From Microstegium vimineum (Eukaryota > Streptophyta > Magnoliopsida > Poales > Poaceae): a stretch of 64,000 bases of DNA. Where the stretch lies: positions 33,195,716-33,259,715 of the forward strand of contig CM039120.1 of NCBI GenBank assembly GCA_022036555.1, in the 5' to 3' direction. The position numbers and the translations under genes are program-made. Within the stretch, counting starts at the first letter, position 1. The number at the start of each line of letters is the position of its first letter. Of the stretch, positions 1 to 11,108 are shown piece by piece. The notes below the pieces were generated by a model. That model worked only from the letters and a program-made list of their open reading frames with translations, did not search any database and had not been told where the DNA came from.

Positions 1-152
1 TTCAAGAGTGATAGAATATCATGCCTAAGTACTAAGGGTGAAGGTGGAGAGAGAAAGTCTTATGGCCTTAGTATAAGGGATGTCAAGCATCTTGCCATGC
101 TCTCTTCTATCATAACAATGATGAAGGTTGTGTTGATGGTTCTAGAGGATGA

Positions 153-370
153 CTAAGGAGAAGGAGAGGCAAGGAGATCCTTTCTCTCAATGGTTGTGGA
201 TAAGCGCTTGAACTTTGCATTAGTGATAATGCGAAGATCATTAAAGCTATCTTCAAGACCTAGACGTGCCATTCTCTCGTCAGAAACCTTTTCTTCTAAG
301 TTGGTAATGCTTTCTTAGGTAGCAACAGGTAGAAACCTTTCCATAGCGCTCTTCTTCTTGGTGGAGCCAT
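153..370 (-). pseudogene. Broken 3' ORF of element A
   Basis: A start codon at 370 in good context (ACC ATG G) follows a CT-rich leader on the minus strand. The frame from this ATG closes near 296, while a second frame stays open, apart from one stop, down to a stop at 153-155 and encodes a charged, coiled-coil-like stretch rich in Glu, Arg and Lys. This looks like one short ORF split by a frameshift. Its place, 3' of protease and on the sense strand, matches the 3' ORFs of elements B and D. I recognise no domain, and chance open frame is a real alternative. Confidence 0.3.
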
Positions 371-1819
371 GGTGAGGTCAAGGAAAGTGAGAAGGGAAGC
401 AAGAGGAGATGGAATTTCTACTAGTGGTGAAGAAGAACAAGGGAAGAAGAGGAAGAAGGGGAGAGAGAGATTAAGAAGAGAGAAACCAATGTCCTTCACC
501 TCTATTTTCACTCGGATCGTGCCGGAAACAGGATAGGAGTGTTGGTCCAACGCTTAGGAGCAACGTGCAAGGCTGAGGGGCAAAAACCCCAGTCGACCGA
601 CTGCTTTTTGGAAGGTTTGGCTCGACCGTGCCTTTAAAGGTGTTGCAGCCATAATCTTGAGGTGTGACGATTCCATGTGTCATGACATTAATGATGACGA
701 ATGGTCTTTCTTCTATGAATCTTCATGTTGTACTTAGACCATTTCCTCCATTCATTGATTCTTTCCTGTGAAGGACTAGTGGACAATACATACCCGAAGG
801 AATTCACGAATGATTTGAAGCAGGGACATTATTTTCATAGAAATAGAGGACATCTTTTATGCTATAGAAAAATTGGCTTTAACAATTTTAGCATAGAAAG
901 AGATGTTCCATCATTGCTCACCAATTCAAAATCAAGCAAGGTTAAGGCAAAGATGCACAAGGTTATTTCAAAACTACCTCAAACCTTAATTTGTCTCTTA
1001 TGATCTCATGACTTAACCACCAAAATTTTGAAGTTATCATGCATTGATTAGTCCAAGAGCACAACCAAATTCCATACAAGTTTACTTTAGGTTCATTAAT
1101 CAAACTTGACACCATGTCTAATTTGATTAAGGAAGGCTATTTAACCTAAGCACCATGCTTAATTTAAAGAGCTTATATGAGTATGATCACTACTCCCAAA
1201 CCAAAACATACTCATAACAGAACCAGGAAGCATTAAAGAACAAAGAGAGTCATTTTAAGAAGAGACAAGAGCATGGATGGTGAACTAGATGAGTATTTGC
1301 AGATTGTTTTTTAATTTTTAGTATTTCTGTGACTTAGCAAGATGAACAAGATATACAAGAGAAAGCAAGATAGAGACAACCAAACAAAATTAAACAATAA
1401 AGCAAGACATGAATTTCCTAGAGAAATCCACTCCCCCACACTTGGATTTTGCAACATTTGATAATGAGCAAATCCAAGTCTAGGATGCAGAATTTTATTT
1501 TGAATGTGCTTCATTATTGAAGGATGTTTGGTTGGACTTACCTTGTGTTTTGTTCCATCATTCTTTTTGTTCAAACCTGAAATGGTTAGTGACAAAAATA
1601 CCTGAAGGAACAAATATTCTCTTAATCTCATTTTACAAAGTTATTTTATTTATTTTAGAATTTTGGAAACTAAAAAAAATATATATTTTATTTTTTTGTT
1701 TTTATATATATTTTTTTAACAAGCAAATTTTAATGGAAAAGAAAAAGACTTGGGTTAACTCCCAAAAGTGCTTAATTTTAAGAGACAAGCTTGTCTTTGG
1801 GAAACCTTCAAGTTGTAAC
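371..1819 (-). other. Non-coding internal stretch of element A
   Basis: No supported gene here. The segment is AT-rich, with long T runs near 1680-1720. A purine-rich tract on the minus strand at about 1428-1446 (core GTGTGGGGGAGTGG) resembles a polypurine tract, but no LTR start follows it, so it may be a central tract or chance. Around 560-620 are two TCGACCG-type motifs like those near the promoters of this element group. Confidence 0.4.
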
Positions 1820-2863
1820 TCATGTTGGTGAAGCGGTTTCGCCTTCAACTCCAACATTTTTGAACCTATCCTCAAGACCAAAACCACTACGAGATTTGCA
1901 AAATTTATGGTAGACAAACACATCTACAGCCAACCTTGCAAAGATTTTAGAAGCAAGAAGCATGAAGGGGTTGTAGATCATGTGTGTGGTGATGGTAGAG
2001 GGAAGGATTGATTTGGGAGATTTCTCAATTGAGCATGGATTTGATTGGAAGATCGGGGAATAACTTCCATGCTCATTGACATCATTCTCCCTTTCAAGGA
2101 GTGGGTAAGCACTTTCTTTCTCATGACATTTCAAGTCATTCTCAAGACTTGAATGAGTCATGGCTGTTGGCGTGATTGACATTAGCTCACCCCTTGGATC
2201 AAGCACTGGTTTAGATTCTAACCCTTTCATGAGGGGTCGGGAAGACCAAAGGGGTAGATAATCTTCACCTATTCTATGACCAAGCTTCTCATTTCCTATT
2301 GTGTTCTCCAAGATTCTCGTGATTGGCCTTCCAATAAAGGTGAGATGAAAGGAAAGTCCAGGAAGGTCAAAGATATGGAAATCTAGGAGGATCTTGAGAT
2401 CATCAACCATCACAAGAACATCATGGAGGACTCCTAAACAATCAAGGATTTGACCATTGGTGAGTCTAAGGTGTTTTTGTGATTGGGATAGATGATCTTT
2501 TGATGATGTTGGAACATGGAAATGAGGAATGATGTTGATCCCAAGGCTAGGATCGTAGCAAATTTCACCATCAATGCCCAACACTTGACAGGACATTCTC
2601 CTTACATGTGTGGGCATTTTAGTGACTTCTTTTGAAGATTCGGCCTCATCCAACCATTCTTGAGCTACAACTGTAGGCAAAGGCTCTAACCGTTGATTAT
2701 GCTCCTCTTGGTCAGATTTATGGCTCTCATGGCTTCCATGCCTCGGGTATCTTAATGAATTCCCAAAGTCATTAAGTGGGTCATCATAAGACTTGAATGA
2801 AGGAACACATGGGGGATCATCAGGATCAAGGATGGGTTCATAAGATAAGTCAAATGTGGGCAT
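1820..2863 (-). CDS. Protease-like (retropepsin region) ORF of element A
   Basis: This open frame of 347 codons starts at an ATG and lies in the same frame as the upstream gag C-terminal ORF, separated from it by a TAA at 2879-2881, so both probably belonged to one polyprotein. The first third is acidic and proline-rich. The middle (about residues 90-190) has the spacing of a plant gypsy retropepsin: a DPSLG motif followed by INIIP, where D-T/S-G would be expected, then a hydrophobic strand run ending in FIGRPI, which resembles the LGRPFL flap-end motif. The catalytic triad is not canonical, so activity is doubtful. The last 100 residues are not recognised. Confidence 0.5.
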   Translation of the reverse strand: MPTFDLSYEPILDPDDPPCVPSFKSYDDPLNDFGNSLRYPRHGSHESHKSDQEEHNQRLEPLPTVVAQEWLDEAESSKEVTKMPTHVRRMSCQVLGIDGEICYDPSLGINIIPHFHVPTSSKDHLSQSQKHLRLTNGQILDCLGVLHDVLVMVDDLKILLDFHIFDLPGLSFHLTFIGRPITRILENTIGNEKLGHRIGEDYLPLWSSRPLMKGLESKPVLDPRGELMSITPTAMTHSSLENDLKCHEKESAYPLLERENDVNEHGSYSPIFQSNPCSIEKSPKSILPSTITTHMIYNPFMLLASKIFARLAVDVFVYHKFCKSRSGFGLEDRFKNVGVEGETASPT

Positions 2864-2878
2864 AGAGAAGGAGAGGAT

Positions 2879-3905
2879 TTATTTGTCTTCTAAACACTTT
2901 AGTTCTCCTTCTATAAGCTCACTCGTCATTCCTTTATGAGGGATCCTAGACTTTTCCTGATGTGCCATGCGTGAAGTCGAGGCACAAGATGATGTTGATT
3001 TGGGAGGTTTTTGAAGAGATCCCTTCATGAGAGGCCTAGAAAGATGTTTCTTAGAAGGTCTCTTTAGGAAAGGATCATTTTGGGCATTCCCAAAACCAGC
3101 AAGATCATATGAAAGGTTAGCCTCGAACTCGAAGGAATGGTTTAGATGTTGAATTTCTTCTTCCTTCGAGATTTGTGGTATTTGTGGTTCAGGATCGATG
3201 GTAGAATCTTTGGATGGAGATGGTGGTGATTCGGGTATCGAGGATTCTTTTCTAGAGTCTGGTTTTTGTTCCTCCTTGGGTCCTTCATTATAATGGTTAG
3301 TAGAGGAAGTGTTTCCCCGCACTAACGGATAAACACAAGAAGGCTCCCCCGGAAGTTATATCAAGAAGTTGTGTGGAATCTTTGCTAAGACCGTCATAAA
3401 AGTGTTGTAACAACGTTGGCTCAGTTATAGCAAGATCAGGGCCAGATGATGATAGCTCTAAAAGACGGTCCCATGCCGCACCTAGAGGTTCTTTCTCCTT
3501 TTATTTAAAGGTTAGGACCTCTATTCAAAGACGAACAACGCGGGGAATAGGGAAGAAAGTTAGGCAGAATTTGGATTGTAACTTTTCCCATTCTCCGTTT
3601 ACACTATCTACGTTACGAAAGTACCATCGTTTGGCTATTCCCGTCAAAGAGAACGAAAATAGCTTTCACTTAAGGGTACCTCGCATCATCCCTTGGATGT
3701 GGATACATGAACACAATTGTCCAAAGTCACATAGGTGAGTGTAAGGATTTTCATCTTCATCCCCAGAAAAAGTTTGTTCCTGAACTTTGGTTATGAAGCT
3801 AGGGCGAAGCTTATAGCTAGGTGAGAGGAAGGATTGTGATGATGGTGGTGGCTCCAAACTATGGCCCTTTGGAGGTGCAAGATAAGAGATGAATGATTCG
3901 TTCAT
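2879..3905 (-). pseudogene. gag: gag of element A, frameshifted
   Basis: Gag forms the particle that packages element RNA. The likely start is the ATG at 3905 (MNESF). The first 80 residues carry the plant gypsy gag pattern: a hydrophilic leader, then F-x-G-x-E-D-E-N-P and a Cys-rich helix, followed by WKLFSFSLTG and a KRWY motif as in Retrotrans_gag domains. The frame breaks at an in-frame TGA near 3525 and a frameshift nearby. It resumes in another frame, ending in a Ser/Pro/Glu-rich tail of 147 residues (3322-2879) with no zinc knuckle. Family assignment is firm; the protein is not intact. Confidence 0.6.
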
Positions 3906-3986
3906 GGTGTGAAAAGGATAAAATGGAAAGAAAAATAAAACAAGGATAAATAGGACCAAAGGGTTCTAGTTAAAACAGTTGTCGTT

Positions 3987-4003
3987 CCCCGGCAACGGTG
4001 CCA
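3987..4003 (-). other. Primer-binding site of element A (tRNA-Asp type)
   Basis: The plus strand reads CCCCGGCAACGGTGCCA, which equals the 3' end of plant tRNA-Asp(GTC) including CCA except for one C-to-T change, recalled from general knowledge of that tRNA. On the minus strand it is therefore a primer-binding site, four bases inside the 5' LTR. Athila elements are known for tRNA-Asp priming. It fixes the direction of A as leftward. Confidence 0.8.
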
Positions 4004-4007
4004 GAAA

Positions 4008-5533
4008 TGCTTGTTGGTATTTCTTATGACTATTGGATAAATCTGCAAGCGCATAGATTATACTGTTGTAGCACTTCACCGGGAGTAATCCAGGTATCGT
4101 ATTTTCCTCAGGGAACGATAGTGATCTAACTAGGATTAAAGATATGTCCTATGATGGATCAAGGGAGACTATGACAACTGGGTTGAGAGGTTTGATATAG
4201 CAAAGATATCTAACAAGGTATAGCTGGTTATACTGGCTTTATCAGTCCTTCTCTTGCAGGAGGCGATGGGATAGATATGAAAGAGGGCAAAACTCTAACC
4301 GGACCGCGCCATCATGTTGTATTGAGGCCCTACCTTTTAAGAACTTATCTTACACACGTGGTGGAATACAAAGACTAGATAGGGTTGTCACCACCTACTA
4401 GCTACCACAAACAATCTATGCGATAAGCGGTTTACAAAGTTAAGATCTAGTATAGACACCACGTCTACACTATTCTTACTACTTTAACCCCGACTAACGA
4501 CTAAAGCACTCTAATTAAAGTAAAGCGATGAACAAGCGCGAAAAGATGTATAACAGCTATGCCATAAGTAGAATATCAAATACTATAAAGAACTCAGATG
4601 TATCACTTACAAGTGTTGAACTTACAAGAGAATCACGTCCGCTAAGGTACAACTCAGAGAAGACGCCAGAGAGGCCCGACTCTCCTCTAGGCTCTCCTCA
4701 CTCTCCTCCAACTAGCATAGCACTATTACAGAGCTCCGCTAAGATACTAAGAAGTAGTTTCTCCAATGAGGCATGAGTGAGAGTGAGGGCCTATGGGGTC
4801 TATTTATAGCTAGAGGGAGAGCCTAGTGCCACGTCAGCGATCCGCGTCACTTCCATCATCCACCGTAGGATCAAACCGTCATTAGAACCGACTTAGATCA
4901 ACGGGGGAGATCAAGTGGGTGCATGGACGCATGCAGGGAGTCAGTGGGGAGGTCGGTGCACCTTTTTGGCACCTGACCTGGATTGGCCGATCCCAATGGC
5001 AGGTGGATCCTGCTAATTTTCCCTCAGGAGGTGTCCCCATAGCACAGGGGACATGTGGGTGTCCTGTGGGCTCATACATTGGATCGACCGATCCCAAGTA
5101 TTGTCCAAATGAGCTCATCTTTTGCAGGTAGCTTCTAGAGGTAATGCCCATCATGATGGTGTATGGATTTTGCACATTTGCCATACTTGGAAATATGTCA
5201 TGTTGGGCCCATGGATCCTCGTGCTTTGATACAGAACCGTTGAGAGGTGGCATACTTGGATCCAAGGGGTAGAAAGTGCTTTGGAGAGTGTTACTTGGAT
5301 CATGGGGTGCTTGAGAGGTCTAGTGCCCCCACAGGGTGGTCGGTCGACCCCCTAAGTGGGCCCACTAGCTCCCAAAAGTCCCCGTTTGTTATTACCCGCA
5401 CTCAAATAGTCATGGGACATGTGGAACTAGTTATTGGGTAAATTATGATCATGTTATTCTTGTTTTCCTTTGAATATGAGGATATTGAGGGTCTTTTGAT
5501 GGTGATAAAATAGCTCATAATTACTGTCAACAA
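4008..5533 (-). repeat. 5' LTR of element A (1526 bp)
   Basis: The LTR is bounded by TGCTTGTTGG at 4008 and ACTGTCAACA at 5533, giving the TG...CA ends expected on the minus strand (TGTTGACAGT...CAAGCA). The left boundary abuts the primer site and the right boundary abuts element B LTR sequence. A TATA box lies at 4800-4809. Several near-palindromes of the TCGGYCGA type occur upstream of it. Open frames inside (for example 4919-5131 and 4882-5265) are short and mutually antisense, and I do not treat them as genes. Confidence 0.75.
4800..4809 (-). promoter_or_regulatory. TATA box of element A LTR
   Basis: The minus strand reads CTATAAATAG, a strong plant TATA box, inside the LTR and oriented toward gag. 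The start site would fall about 30 bases to the left, leaving roughly 760 bases of R-U5. Confidence 0.6.
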
Positions 5534-5837
5534 CCCTCATTGGGCCTTAGCCTTGGGCGGCCGCCCTACCCTGCTGACAGGTGGGCCCCTCCTTCCAGGG
5601 GGTTGGTTCTGGAGTCTGCTAGATTGATCTTTTTCGTATAGAGGTGTTATGTGTCTATGTAATCCTTACTTGTGGGGCTCTTTTGCTCTTTTGCAGTTGT
5701 CTCCCTGCAGAAACAGATAAACACCAAAACTCGTGGAATTCTGTCAGTTAAAACCCTATGTCTAGGTGGTGTGTTGCAAATAAATCCTTTCTTCTGCTTA
5801 GTTGACACTTAGAATTGATACTTAAGAGGTGTCAACA
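5534..5837 (-). repeat. 3' LTR of element B, U3 fragment cut by A
   Basis: This is the U3 end of the LTR, starting on the minus strand with TGTTGACACC right after a polypurine tract. It matches 11895-12219 closely, but lacks a 21-base GC-rich block present there. The rest of this LTR should lie beyond the left side of element A. Confidence 0.8.
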
Positions 5838-5850
5838 AGCTCCCCCATAC
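5838..5850 (-). other. Polypurine tract of element B
   Basis: The minus strand reads GTATGGGGGAGCT immediately before the LTR start TGTTGACACC. This is the expected position and composition for the primer of plus-strand DNA synthesis, and it confirms that the LTR at 5534-5837 is the 3' one. Confidence 0.75.
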
Positions 5851-7207
5851 TTAGGCTTTTACTCGTCCTCGAGAAAAGGATGGTGAAAACATAAGCTTAA
5901 GGTTTAGATATCAATAGTAAAAAGTTCCTTTTTTATACCTGTACTGCGGGAATTTAGCAGAGTCACCATATCACTATGAGCAGTTGAGGAATAAAGTAGC
6001 TAGAAATAGAGACCCTTCATCTATCAATCTTGTCACTTGTAGTTTTTGCATATTCAGCTCACTTTTTATGGTGCTCTTAGACCACTTATAATTGAATCTC
6101 GAAAAAGTATAGGTAAATGTGGCATACTCACCTTGCATGTATTGCCTGGTCAAATCAGGATCCGAGGAGAATAATGCCATATTCTTAGATCAAGACATGT
6201 TGGTCAAATTTTATTATAAAGTCATCTCTTACAGGTGTATTGCTATTAGAGGAACCATGGGCTATCTTTGTATATATGTTTTTTTTGGAGTGGGTGCAAA
6301 GGTCCCCTAATTCTACTGCGAGGTTGTCAGAGTTTTTGCCCATTTTTATTTCCTCGAATTATTTATTTTTGCATAGCCCATGCCTCTAATGCAACGCTAC
6401 TTCGGAAGAGAGAATCTTTTGTGTTTGTAATATATGAATGAAGCCTTGACCTGTGGAGTATGATAAAATTCTAACAAGGATCCACACAATTCGAACAAAC
6501 TCAATACAAAGTAAGTAGCCTTTTGGCTTTTGATTGGTAAGTGTAAAGCATATATGGGATGGTAGATATTTATTTTAAAGAAATTCTCCAAGTGACAGAG
6601 ATTATCAAGAATTAAGTTCTCATATTCTACCATCTTATATTCCACAACGACTTAAGTAACATGGAGTCTTTAACTAAATTTCCAACAATAGCAGGACTCC
6701 AGGAAACTTCATATAAAGAGTCTATTTCATAAAGATGTTTTAAAGAAACATTTTATCATTTTATCATGTTTAAAGCATTTATTTATGGAAACTCACTGCA
6801 CGAATCGAAATTTAGAGATGTGTATGAAAAAATGCAACGTGCAGGGTACAAACCTGATCGTGGTCAAAGGACGGAGCAGGGGGTGCTCAGCCCTGGGGCG
6901 GCCTCCTGGCTGGGATGGCCCCTTGGCCTCTGCTTCGGCGTGTGTGGTTGTTGCTCTGTTTGTTTTCGAAATTTGTGCTCGTTGTGGTTGAATCAGTTCG
7001 TCTCGTCGTCGGGGGTTTCCCCCATACTTGTTTACTGTTTTCTTAGATAACAACACAGTGGAGACAAGCAAGGTACAAATATAATAGAAATGATCTTTAT
7101 TTATTATTTATTATGAGGCATGCATACAAAGGGAAAATGAAACAAACTAATCTTCTTGCTAATAGATCTAAACTATGCCTCATGAACTGCTTAACTCGCT
7201 AAGACAT
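5851..7207 (-). other. 3' non-coding region of element B
   Basis: No supported coding frame. It separates the 3' ORF from the polypurine tract. The stretch 6860-7040 is GC-richer than its surroundings and gives overlapping open frames on both strands, which suggests composition rather than coding. Confidence 0.4.
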
Positions 7208-7822
7208 CTAGCGACGTTCTAAAAACTTCATCTTCTTGTTAAGCTCATCTACATCGCGCCTAAGGCCTTTTACTGAGGTGTTCAGGTTCATGACCTGTCT
7301 AGTGTAAAAGTCAAGAGAGCTTTGTAGATGGATGATCATGTCATCTCTAGCGTGGAAGTCTTTTTCTAATTCCGCTACGGTTTTGCGGCGCTTAGGAGAT
7401 GACTCGAAGGAGTTGAGGGAGTGCTTCGAGGCGTCCTTCGGTGGCACGAATTTGACTTTGGGTGCACGGATTCCCTCGAAGTAGGGACGTTCCTCTTCGT
7501 TGGTGTACTTGACGTGGTTGATCTCTCCATTTCGATGGGTCTTCACTCCTATGACCCTCTCCTTGGGTCTTGGCGAGCGAACCTTGGTACCGGTAGGTAC
7601 CTTGATGATGGGCTCTTCCTTCGGCCCTTTGAGCAGGAGTGGTTGCGGTGGTGCAACGAGGACAGGTTGCGCGTAGAAAGATTTTCTATAGCGCTGTTGC
7701 TTTGGTGGAATGGTGGCTAGCGGGAGCTCATCGTGGACTAATACTAAGGCCTTGGAGTCTGGATCTTCGAGGTTGGATCCGTAGGGGACCATGCTCCTAT
7801 CGGCGTTGTTGTTGCTGGCCAT
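7208..7822 (-). CDS. 3' accessory ORF of element B, coiled-coil protein
   Basis: This intact frame of about 204 codons starts at the ATG at 7822 (MASNNNADRS); upstream in-frame codons exist but no earlier ATG. The first 130 residues are Pro- and basic-rich with repeated PK/PR and a YRKSFYAQP segment. The last 70 are a predicted coiled coil with heptad-like Leu and charged residues (ELEKDFHARDD... to KKMKFLERR). It lies 3' of integrase in sense orientation, where Athila elements carry an env-like or unknown ORF, but I see no signal peptide or membrane segment. It is preceded by its own TATA box. It is open while pol is not, which is notable. Function unknown. Confidence 0.6.
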   Translation of the reverse strand: MASNNNADRSMVPYGSNLEDPDSKALVLVHDELPLATIPPKQQRYRKSFYAQPVLVAPPQPLLLKGPKEEPIIKVPTGTKVRSPRPKERVIGVKTHRNGEINHVKYTNEEERPYFEGIRAPKVKFVPPKDASKHSLNSFESSPKRRKTVAELEKDFHARDDMIIHLQSSLDFYTRQVMNLNTSVKGLRRDVDELNKKMKFLERR

Positions 7823-7902
7823 TGGAGCAAAGACATATTGCAAGCTTCTAAGCGTGAGCTAAGGGACTGATTGAATGATGATGATGGCTGACGTCAGGGG
7901 TT

Positions 7903-8088
7903 CTTTATATATGGGGGGAAACAACCTCTAGAAGCATCTACGGAGCAAATCTCGCAGAAAAATGGTTGGATAAGTGTTCTGCAAGGTTTATCGAATAAGA
8001 GAGGATAGAAGGTTCGGGATTGCAAAAGGCGGCGACGAGAGGTGATAGGGGTGGGGCGGCCGCCCTACACCCTAGGGCGCCCGTCCTA
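7903..8088 (-). promoter_or_regulatory. Internal promoter ahead of the element B 3' ORF
   Basis: On the minus strand a TATA box TATATAAAG (7903-7911) lies about 80 bases before the ORF start. About 145 bases further upstream (8053-8088) is the palindrome GGGCGGCCGCCC followed by GGGCGCCCG. The LTR of the same element has the same layout: the same palindrome at 11917-11928 and TATA at 11789-11800. This suggests an LTR-derived promoter inside the element. Activity is inferred only. Confidence 0.5.
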
Positions 8089-8195
8089 GCTACGTGGGTT
8101 GTGCCGGGCTCCCTCTGCGCACTCGTTTTTAGAAGGTTCTCTATACTGAAAAATATATGCATGGCCCAGAAATGTAAAGATAAAGTGATTGGTCC

Positions 8196-9211
8196 TTAAA
8201 ATTCACTTAAAAGGTAGAAATTAATTACGTCTTTTTCTTCTAATTCTTCATTAGGCTCTAGAAATATTTTGAGACATTGACCTTTTACCTTGAATAACGT
8301 ACCTTCGTTATTTTGAAGTGTGATTGCTCCGTGGGATGACGAATTGATTACCTTATATGGTCCTTCCCATTTTCTTCATAGATTTCCGTGTCCGAAGAGC
8401 TTCACCCTGGAATTAAAAAGTAATACCTTATCTCCGGGTGTGAACTCCTTCTTGATCTTCTTGTCATGCCATTGTTTAATTCTTTCTTTGTAGATCTTTG
8501 AATTGTGATATGCTTTTTCTCTCCACTTCTCCAATTCTGATAATTGCATTTGTCGATTCTCTCCAGGGGCATCAAAGTCCATATTCCATATTTTTATAGC
8601 CCAATGTGCCTTGAACTCTAGTTCAACAGGTAGGTGACAAGTCTTCCCATATACGAGTTGATATGGAGACATTCCAATTGGGGTTTTGTATGCAGTCCGG
8701 TATGCCCAGAGTGCATCGGGTAACTTGTCTTTCCATGTTGTTCCCATTTCATTCACTCTATTCTGAAGAATATTCTTGATCTGTTTGTTTGAGGTTTCTA
8801 CTTGACCACTTATCTGAGGATGATAAGGTGTAGCGACGTTGTGGCGGATCCCATGCCTTGCTAGGTACTGTTCAAAACGTTTGTCGATGAAATGTGATCC
8901 TCCATCACTTATCACTATTTTGGGGACTCCAAATCTTGGAAAGATAGTTTCTTCAAACATCCTCTTTGAATTCACGTTGTCGGCATGCTTGCAAGGTAAT
9001 GCTTCTACACACTTGGAGACGTAGTCAATTGCCACCAAGATATACTCTCACTTCTTTGATGGGGGAATGGTCCCATATAGTCGATTCCCCAAACATCAAA
9101 GAGCTCTATTTGCAAATTGCTGGTGAGTGGCATGGCATCCCTTGAATTTATGTTGTCATGCCTTTGACATGGCCCGCATCTTCTGATAAATTTTCTAGTG
9201 TCTTCGTACAT
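8196..9211 (-). pseudogene. pol: Integrase of element B
   Basis: Integrase inserts element DNA into chromosomes. The CxxC half of the N-terminal zinc finger is at RRCGPCQRH (near 9170). The catalytic core follows with D in WGIDYMGPF, the second D in ISDGGSHF and E in GQVETSNKQ, so the D,D-E triad is visible. The core ends in the SPYQLVYGKTCHLPVE motif of gypsy integrases, and a C-terminal chromatin-binding-like segment runs to the stop at 8196-8198. There is a frameshift near 9040 and an in-frame TGA near 8363. The upstream His pair lies in the poorly open stretch 9213-9290. Confidence 0.85.
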
Positions 9212-9292
9212 TGCTGGCCAATAGAATCCACACTACCAAATTTTTTCATGTGTGCGGAATGCTCCATAATGACCTCCGTATGGTGATGAGTG

Positions 9293-9910
9293 TCATCTTT
9301 CAATGATCTTCATTCCTTCTTCAATAGTCACACATCTCCTGAGTAAGCCATCAGAGCATACTCGGAAGAGGTATGGCTCATCCCATATGTGTGAACGACT
9401 CTCTTGAGTAAGCTTTCTTTTGTTTCCTCCTGGTGGTACATATCCTGAAACCATAAAATTAACAATATCTGCATACCAGGGGTCGGATCTGTTGATTCCA
9501 TAGAGCATGTCATCCCGGAGTGAATCATCAATGGGTAGTTCCTGCGGATTCTCAAAATGCATTCTAGACAAGTGATCTGCAACAGGGTTATCTACTCCTC
9601 TTTTATCTTTTATTTCTAAGTCAAACTCTTGGAGCAGCAGAATCCATCTTATTAAACGAGGTTTAGCATCTTTTTTAGTGAGCAGATATTTTAAAGCAGC
9701 ATGATCAGAATAAACAATTACTTTTGCTCCTACTAAATAAGATATAAATTTGTCTATAGCAAAAACAACAGCCAGGAGCTCTTTTTCAGTGGTTGCATAA
9801 TTAAGTTGAGGTACTATCAAAGTTTTACTAGCATATGCTATTGCATGATGCTTCTTATCCTTAGTTTGTCCCAAAACTGCCCCCACAACATAATCACTAG
9901 CATCACACAT
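9293..9910 (-). pseudogene. pol: RNase H and connection region of element B
   Basis: The frame opens with MCDASDYVVGAVLGQ, the first catalytic Asp region of gypsy RNase H, followed by AIAYASKTL, the second acidic site KELLAVVFA and YSDHAALKYLL with the third Asp. It then runs through DNPVADHLSRM into the linker before integrase. A frameshift near 9925 separates it from RT. RNase H removes the RNA strand during cDNA synthesis. Confidence 0.85.
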
Positions 9911-11098
9911 AATTTCAAAAGGTAAAGACCAATTAGGGGTTGAATGATTGGCGCATATATGAGCGTTGTTTTCAATAATTCAAAAGCTTTTAAACCAGCA
10001 TCATCAAATATGAAAGGAGCATCCTTCGCTAGCAAAAGAGTTAGCGGTCTAGCAATAAATGAAAAATCTTTTATGAATCTTCGATAAAAACTAGCATGGC
10101 CAAGAAAGCTTCTTATTCCTTTCACATTTATAGGCAGAGGTAACTGTTCAATTACTTCAATTTTAGCTTTGTCTACCTCAATGCCTCTTTCAGATAGTAG
10201 GTGTCCTAACACTATTCCTTCCTTGACTATAAAATGACACTTTTCCCAATTAAGGACTAAATGTTTTTCTTCACATCTTTGCAAAACCCTGTCTAAATTT
10301 TCAAGACAACTATCAAAAGTTTTTCCATAAACAGAGAAATCATCCATGAAAACTTCCATAATATCTTCAATCATCTCAGAAAATATAGAGATCATGCATC
10401 TTTGAAAAGAGGCTGGAGCATTACATAGCCCAAAAGACATTCTACGATAAGCATACATTCCATAGGGGCATGTAAAAGTGGTTTTGCTTTGCTCATTAGG
10501 ATGGATTGGGATTTGGTGATACCCTGAATATCAATCTAAGAAACAGAAGAACGAGTGGTTAGCTTCCTGTAACATCTCATCTATAAAAGGTAAAGGAATG
10601 TGATCCTTTTTCGTAGCTTTGTTTAGCTTCCTGTAATCTATACACATCCGCCATCCTGTGACGCTGTATTGAGGAATCAACTCATTCCTCTCATTTGTGA
10701 CAACAGTCATGCCTCCCTTCTTAGTCACAACTTGCACTGGACTTACCCACTCACTATGTGGCACGGGGTATATATAATCCCTGCATGCAACAATTTTAAA
10801 ACTTCCTTTTTAACTACCTCTCTCATCGCATTGTTGAGTCTTCGTTGAGGCTCTCGAGAAGGTGAAACAAAAGGATCTGTTGGAATGCGATGAGTGCAAA
10901 TTAAAGGACTGATTCCAGTGAGATTTTGGAGTGAGTAACCAAAGGCTGAACGATGTCTTTCTAGAACAGCCATCAAACGCAGAGTTTGCTCCTGAGTGAG
11001 TTTATCACTTATGATTATAGGAGACTCTGGATCATTATTTTGGAAAGCATACGTAAGACCGGGTGGTAGAGGTTTAAGCTCTACAGGAGGTCTAGGCG
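9911..11098 (-). pseudogene. pol: Reverse transcriptase of element B
   Basis: RT copies element RNA into DNA. Recognisable blocks in order are the pre-RT FGYSLQ region, MREVVKKEVLKLLHAGII, SEWVSPVQVVTKKGG, WRMCIDYRKLN, MSFGLCNAPASFQRCM and the active-site motif VFMDDFSVYG, where Met replaces the usual Tyr/Val before DD, as is common in Athila-type RTs. The frame is split: a shift near 10750, an in-frame TGA within FLD-YSG (about 10530) and another shift near 9925. Confidence 0.85.
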
Positions 11099-11108
11099 TT
11101 TCTGCAAA

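Larger units (their letters stand above)
1..5533 (-). mobile_element. Element A: Athila-like Ty3/gypsy LTR retrotransposon, 5' part
   Basis: The element reads right to left and runs off the left edge of the window. Its order on the minus strand is 5' LTR (5533-4008), primer-binding site, gag, protease-like ORF, a long non-coding stretch and a broken 3' ORF. No reverse transcriptase, RNase H or integrase motif appears between the protease-like ORF and position 1, so A is either internally deleted or a non-autonomous derivative. It interrupts the 3' LTR of element B at 5533/5534, where ACCCT would be the target duplication; the left copy lies outside the window. The tRNA-Asp-type primer site and gag style point to the Athila lineage, which is an inference. 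Confidence 0.75.

Noticed and set aside
1428..1446. Polypurine tract marking a 3' LTR of element A
   Set aside because: No LTR start matching the A LTR (TGTTGACAGT on the minus strand) follows, so it is not accepted as the plus-strand primer.
3984..4003. tRNA-Asp gene
   Set aside because: Only the 3' 17 bases match; it is the primer-binding site of a retrotransposon.
4882..5441. Open frames inside the A LTR on both strands
   Set aside because: Overlapping, short and GC-driven; they lie in U3 upstream of the TATA box.
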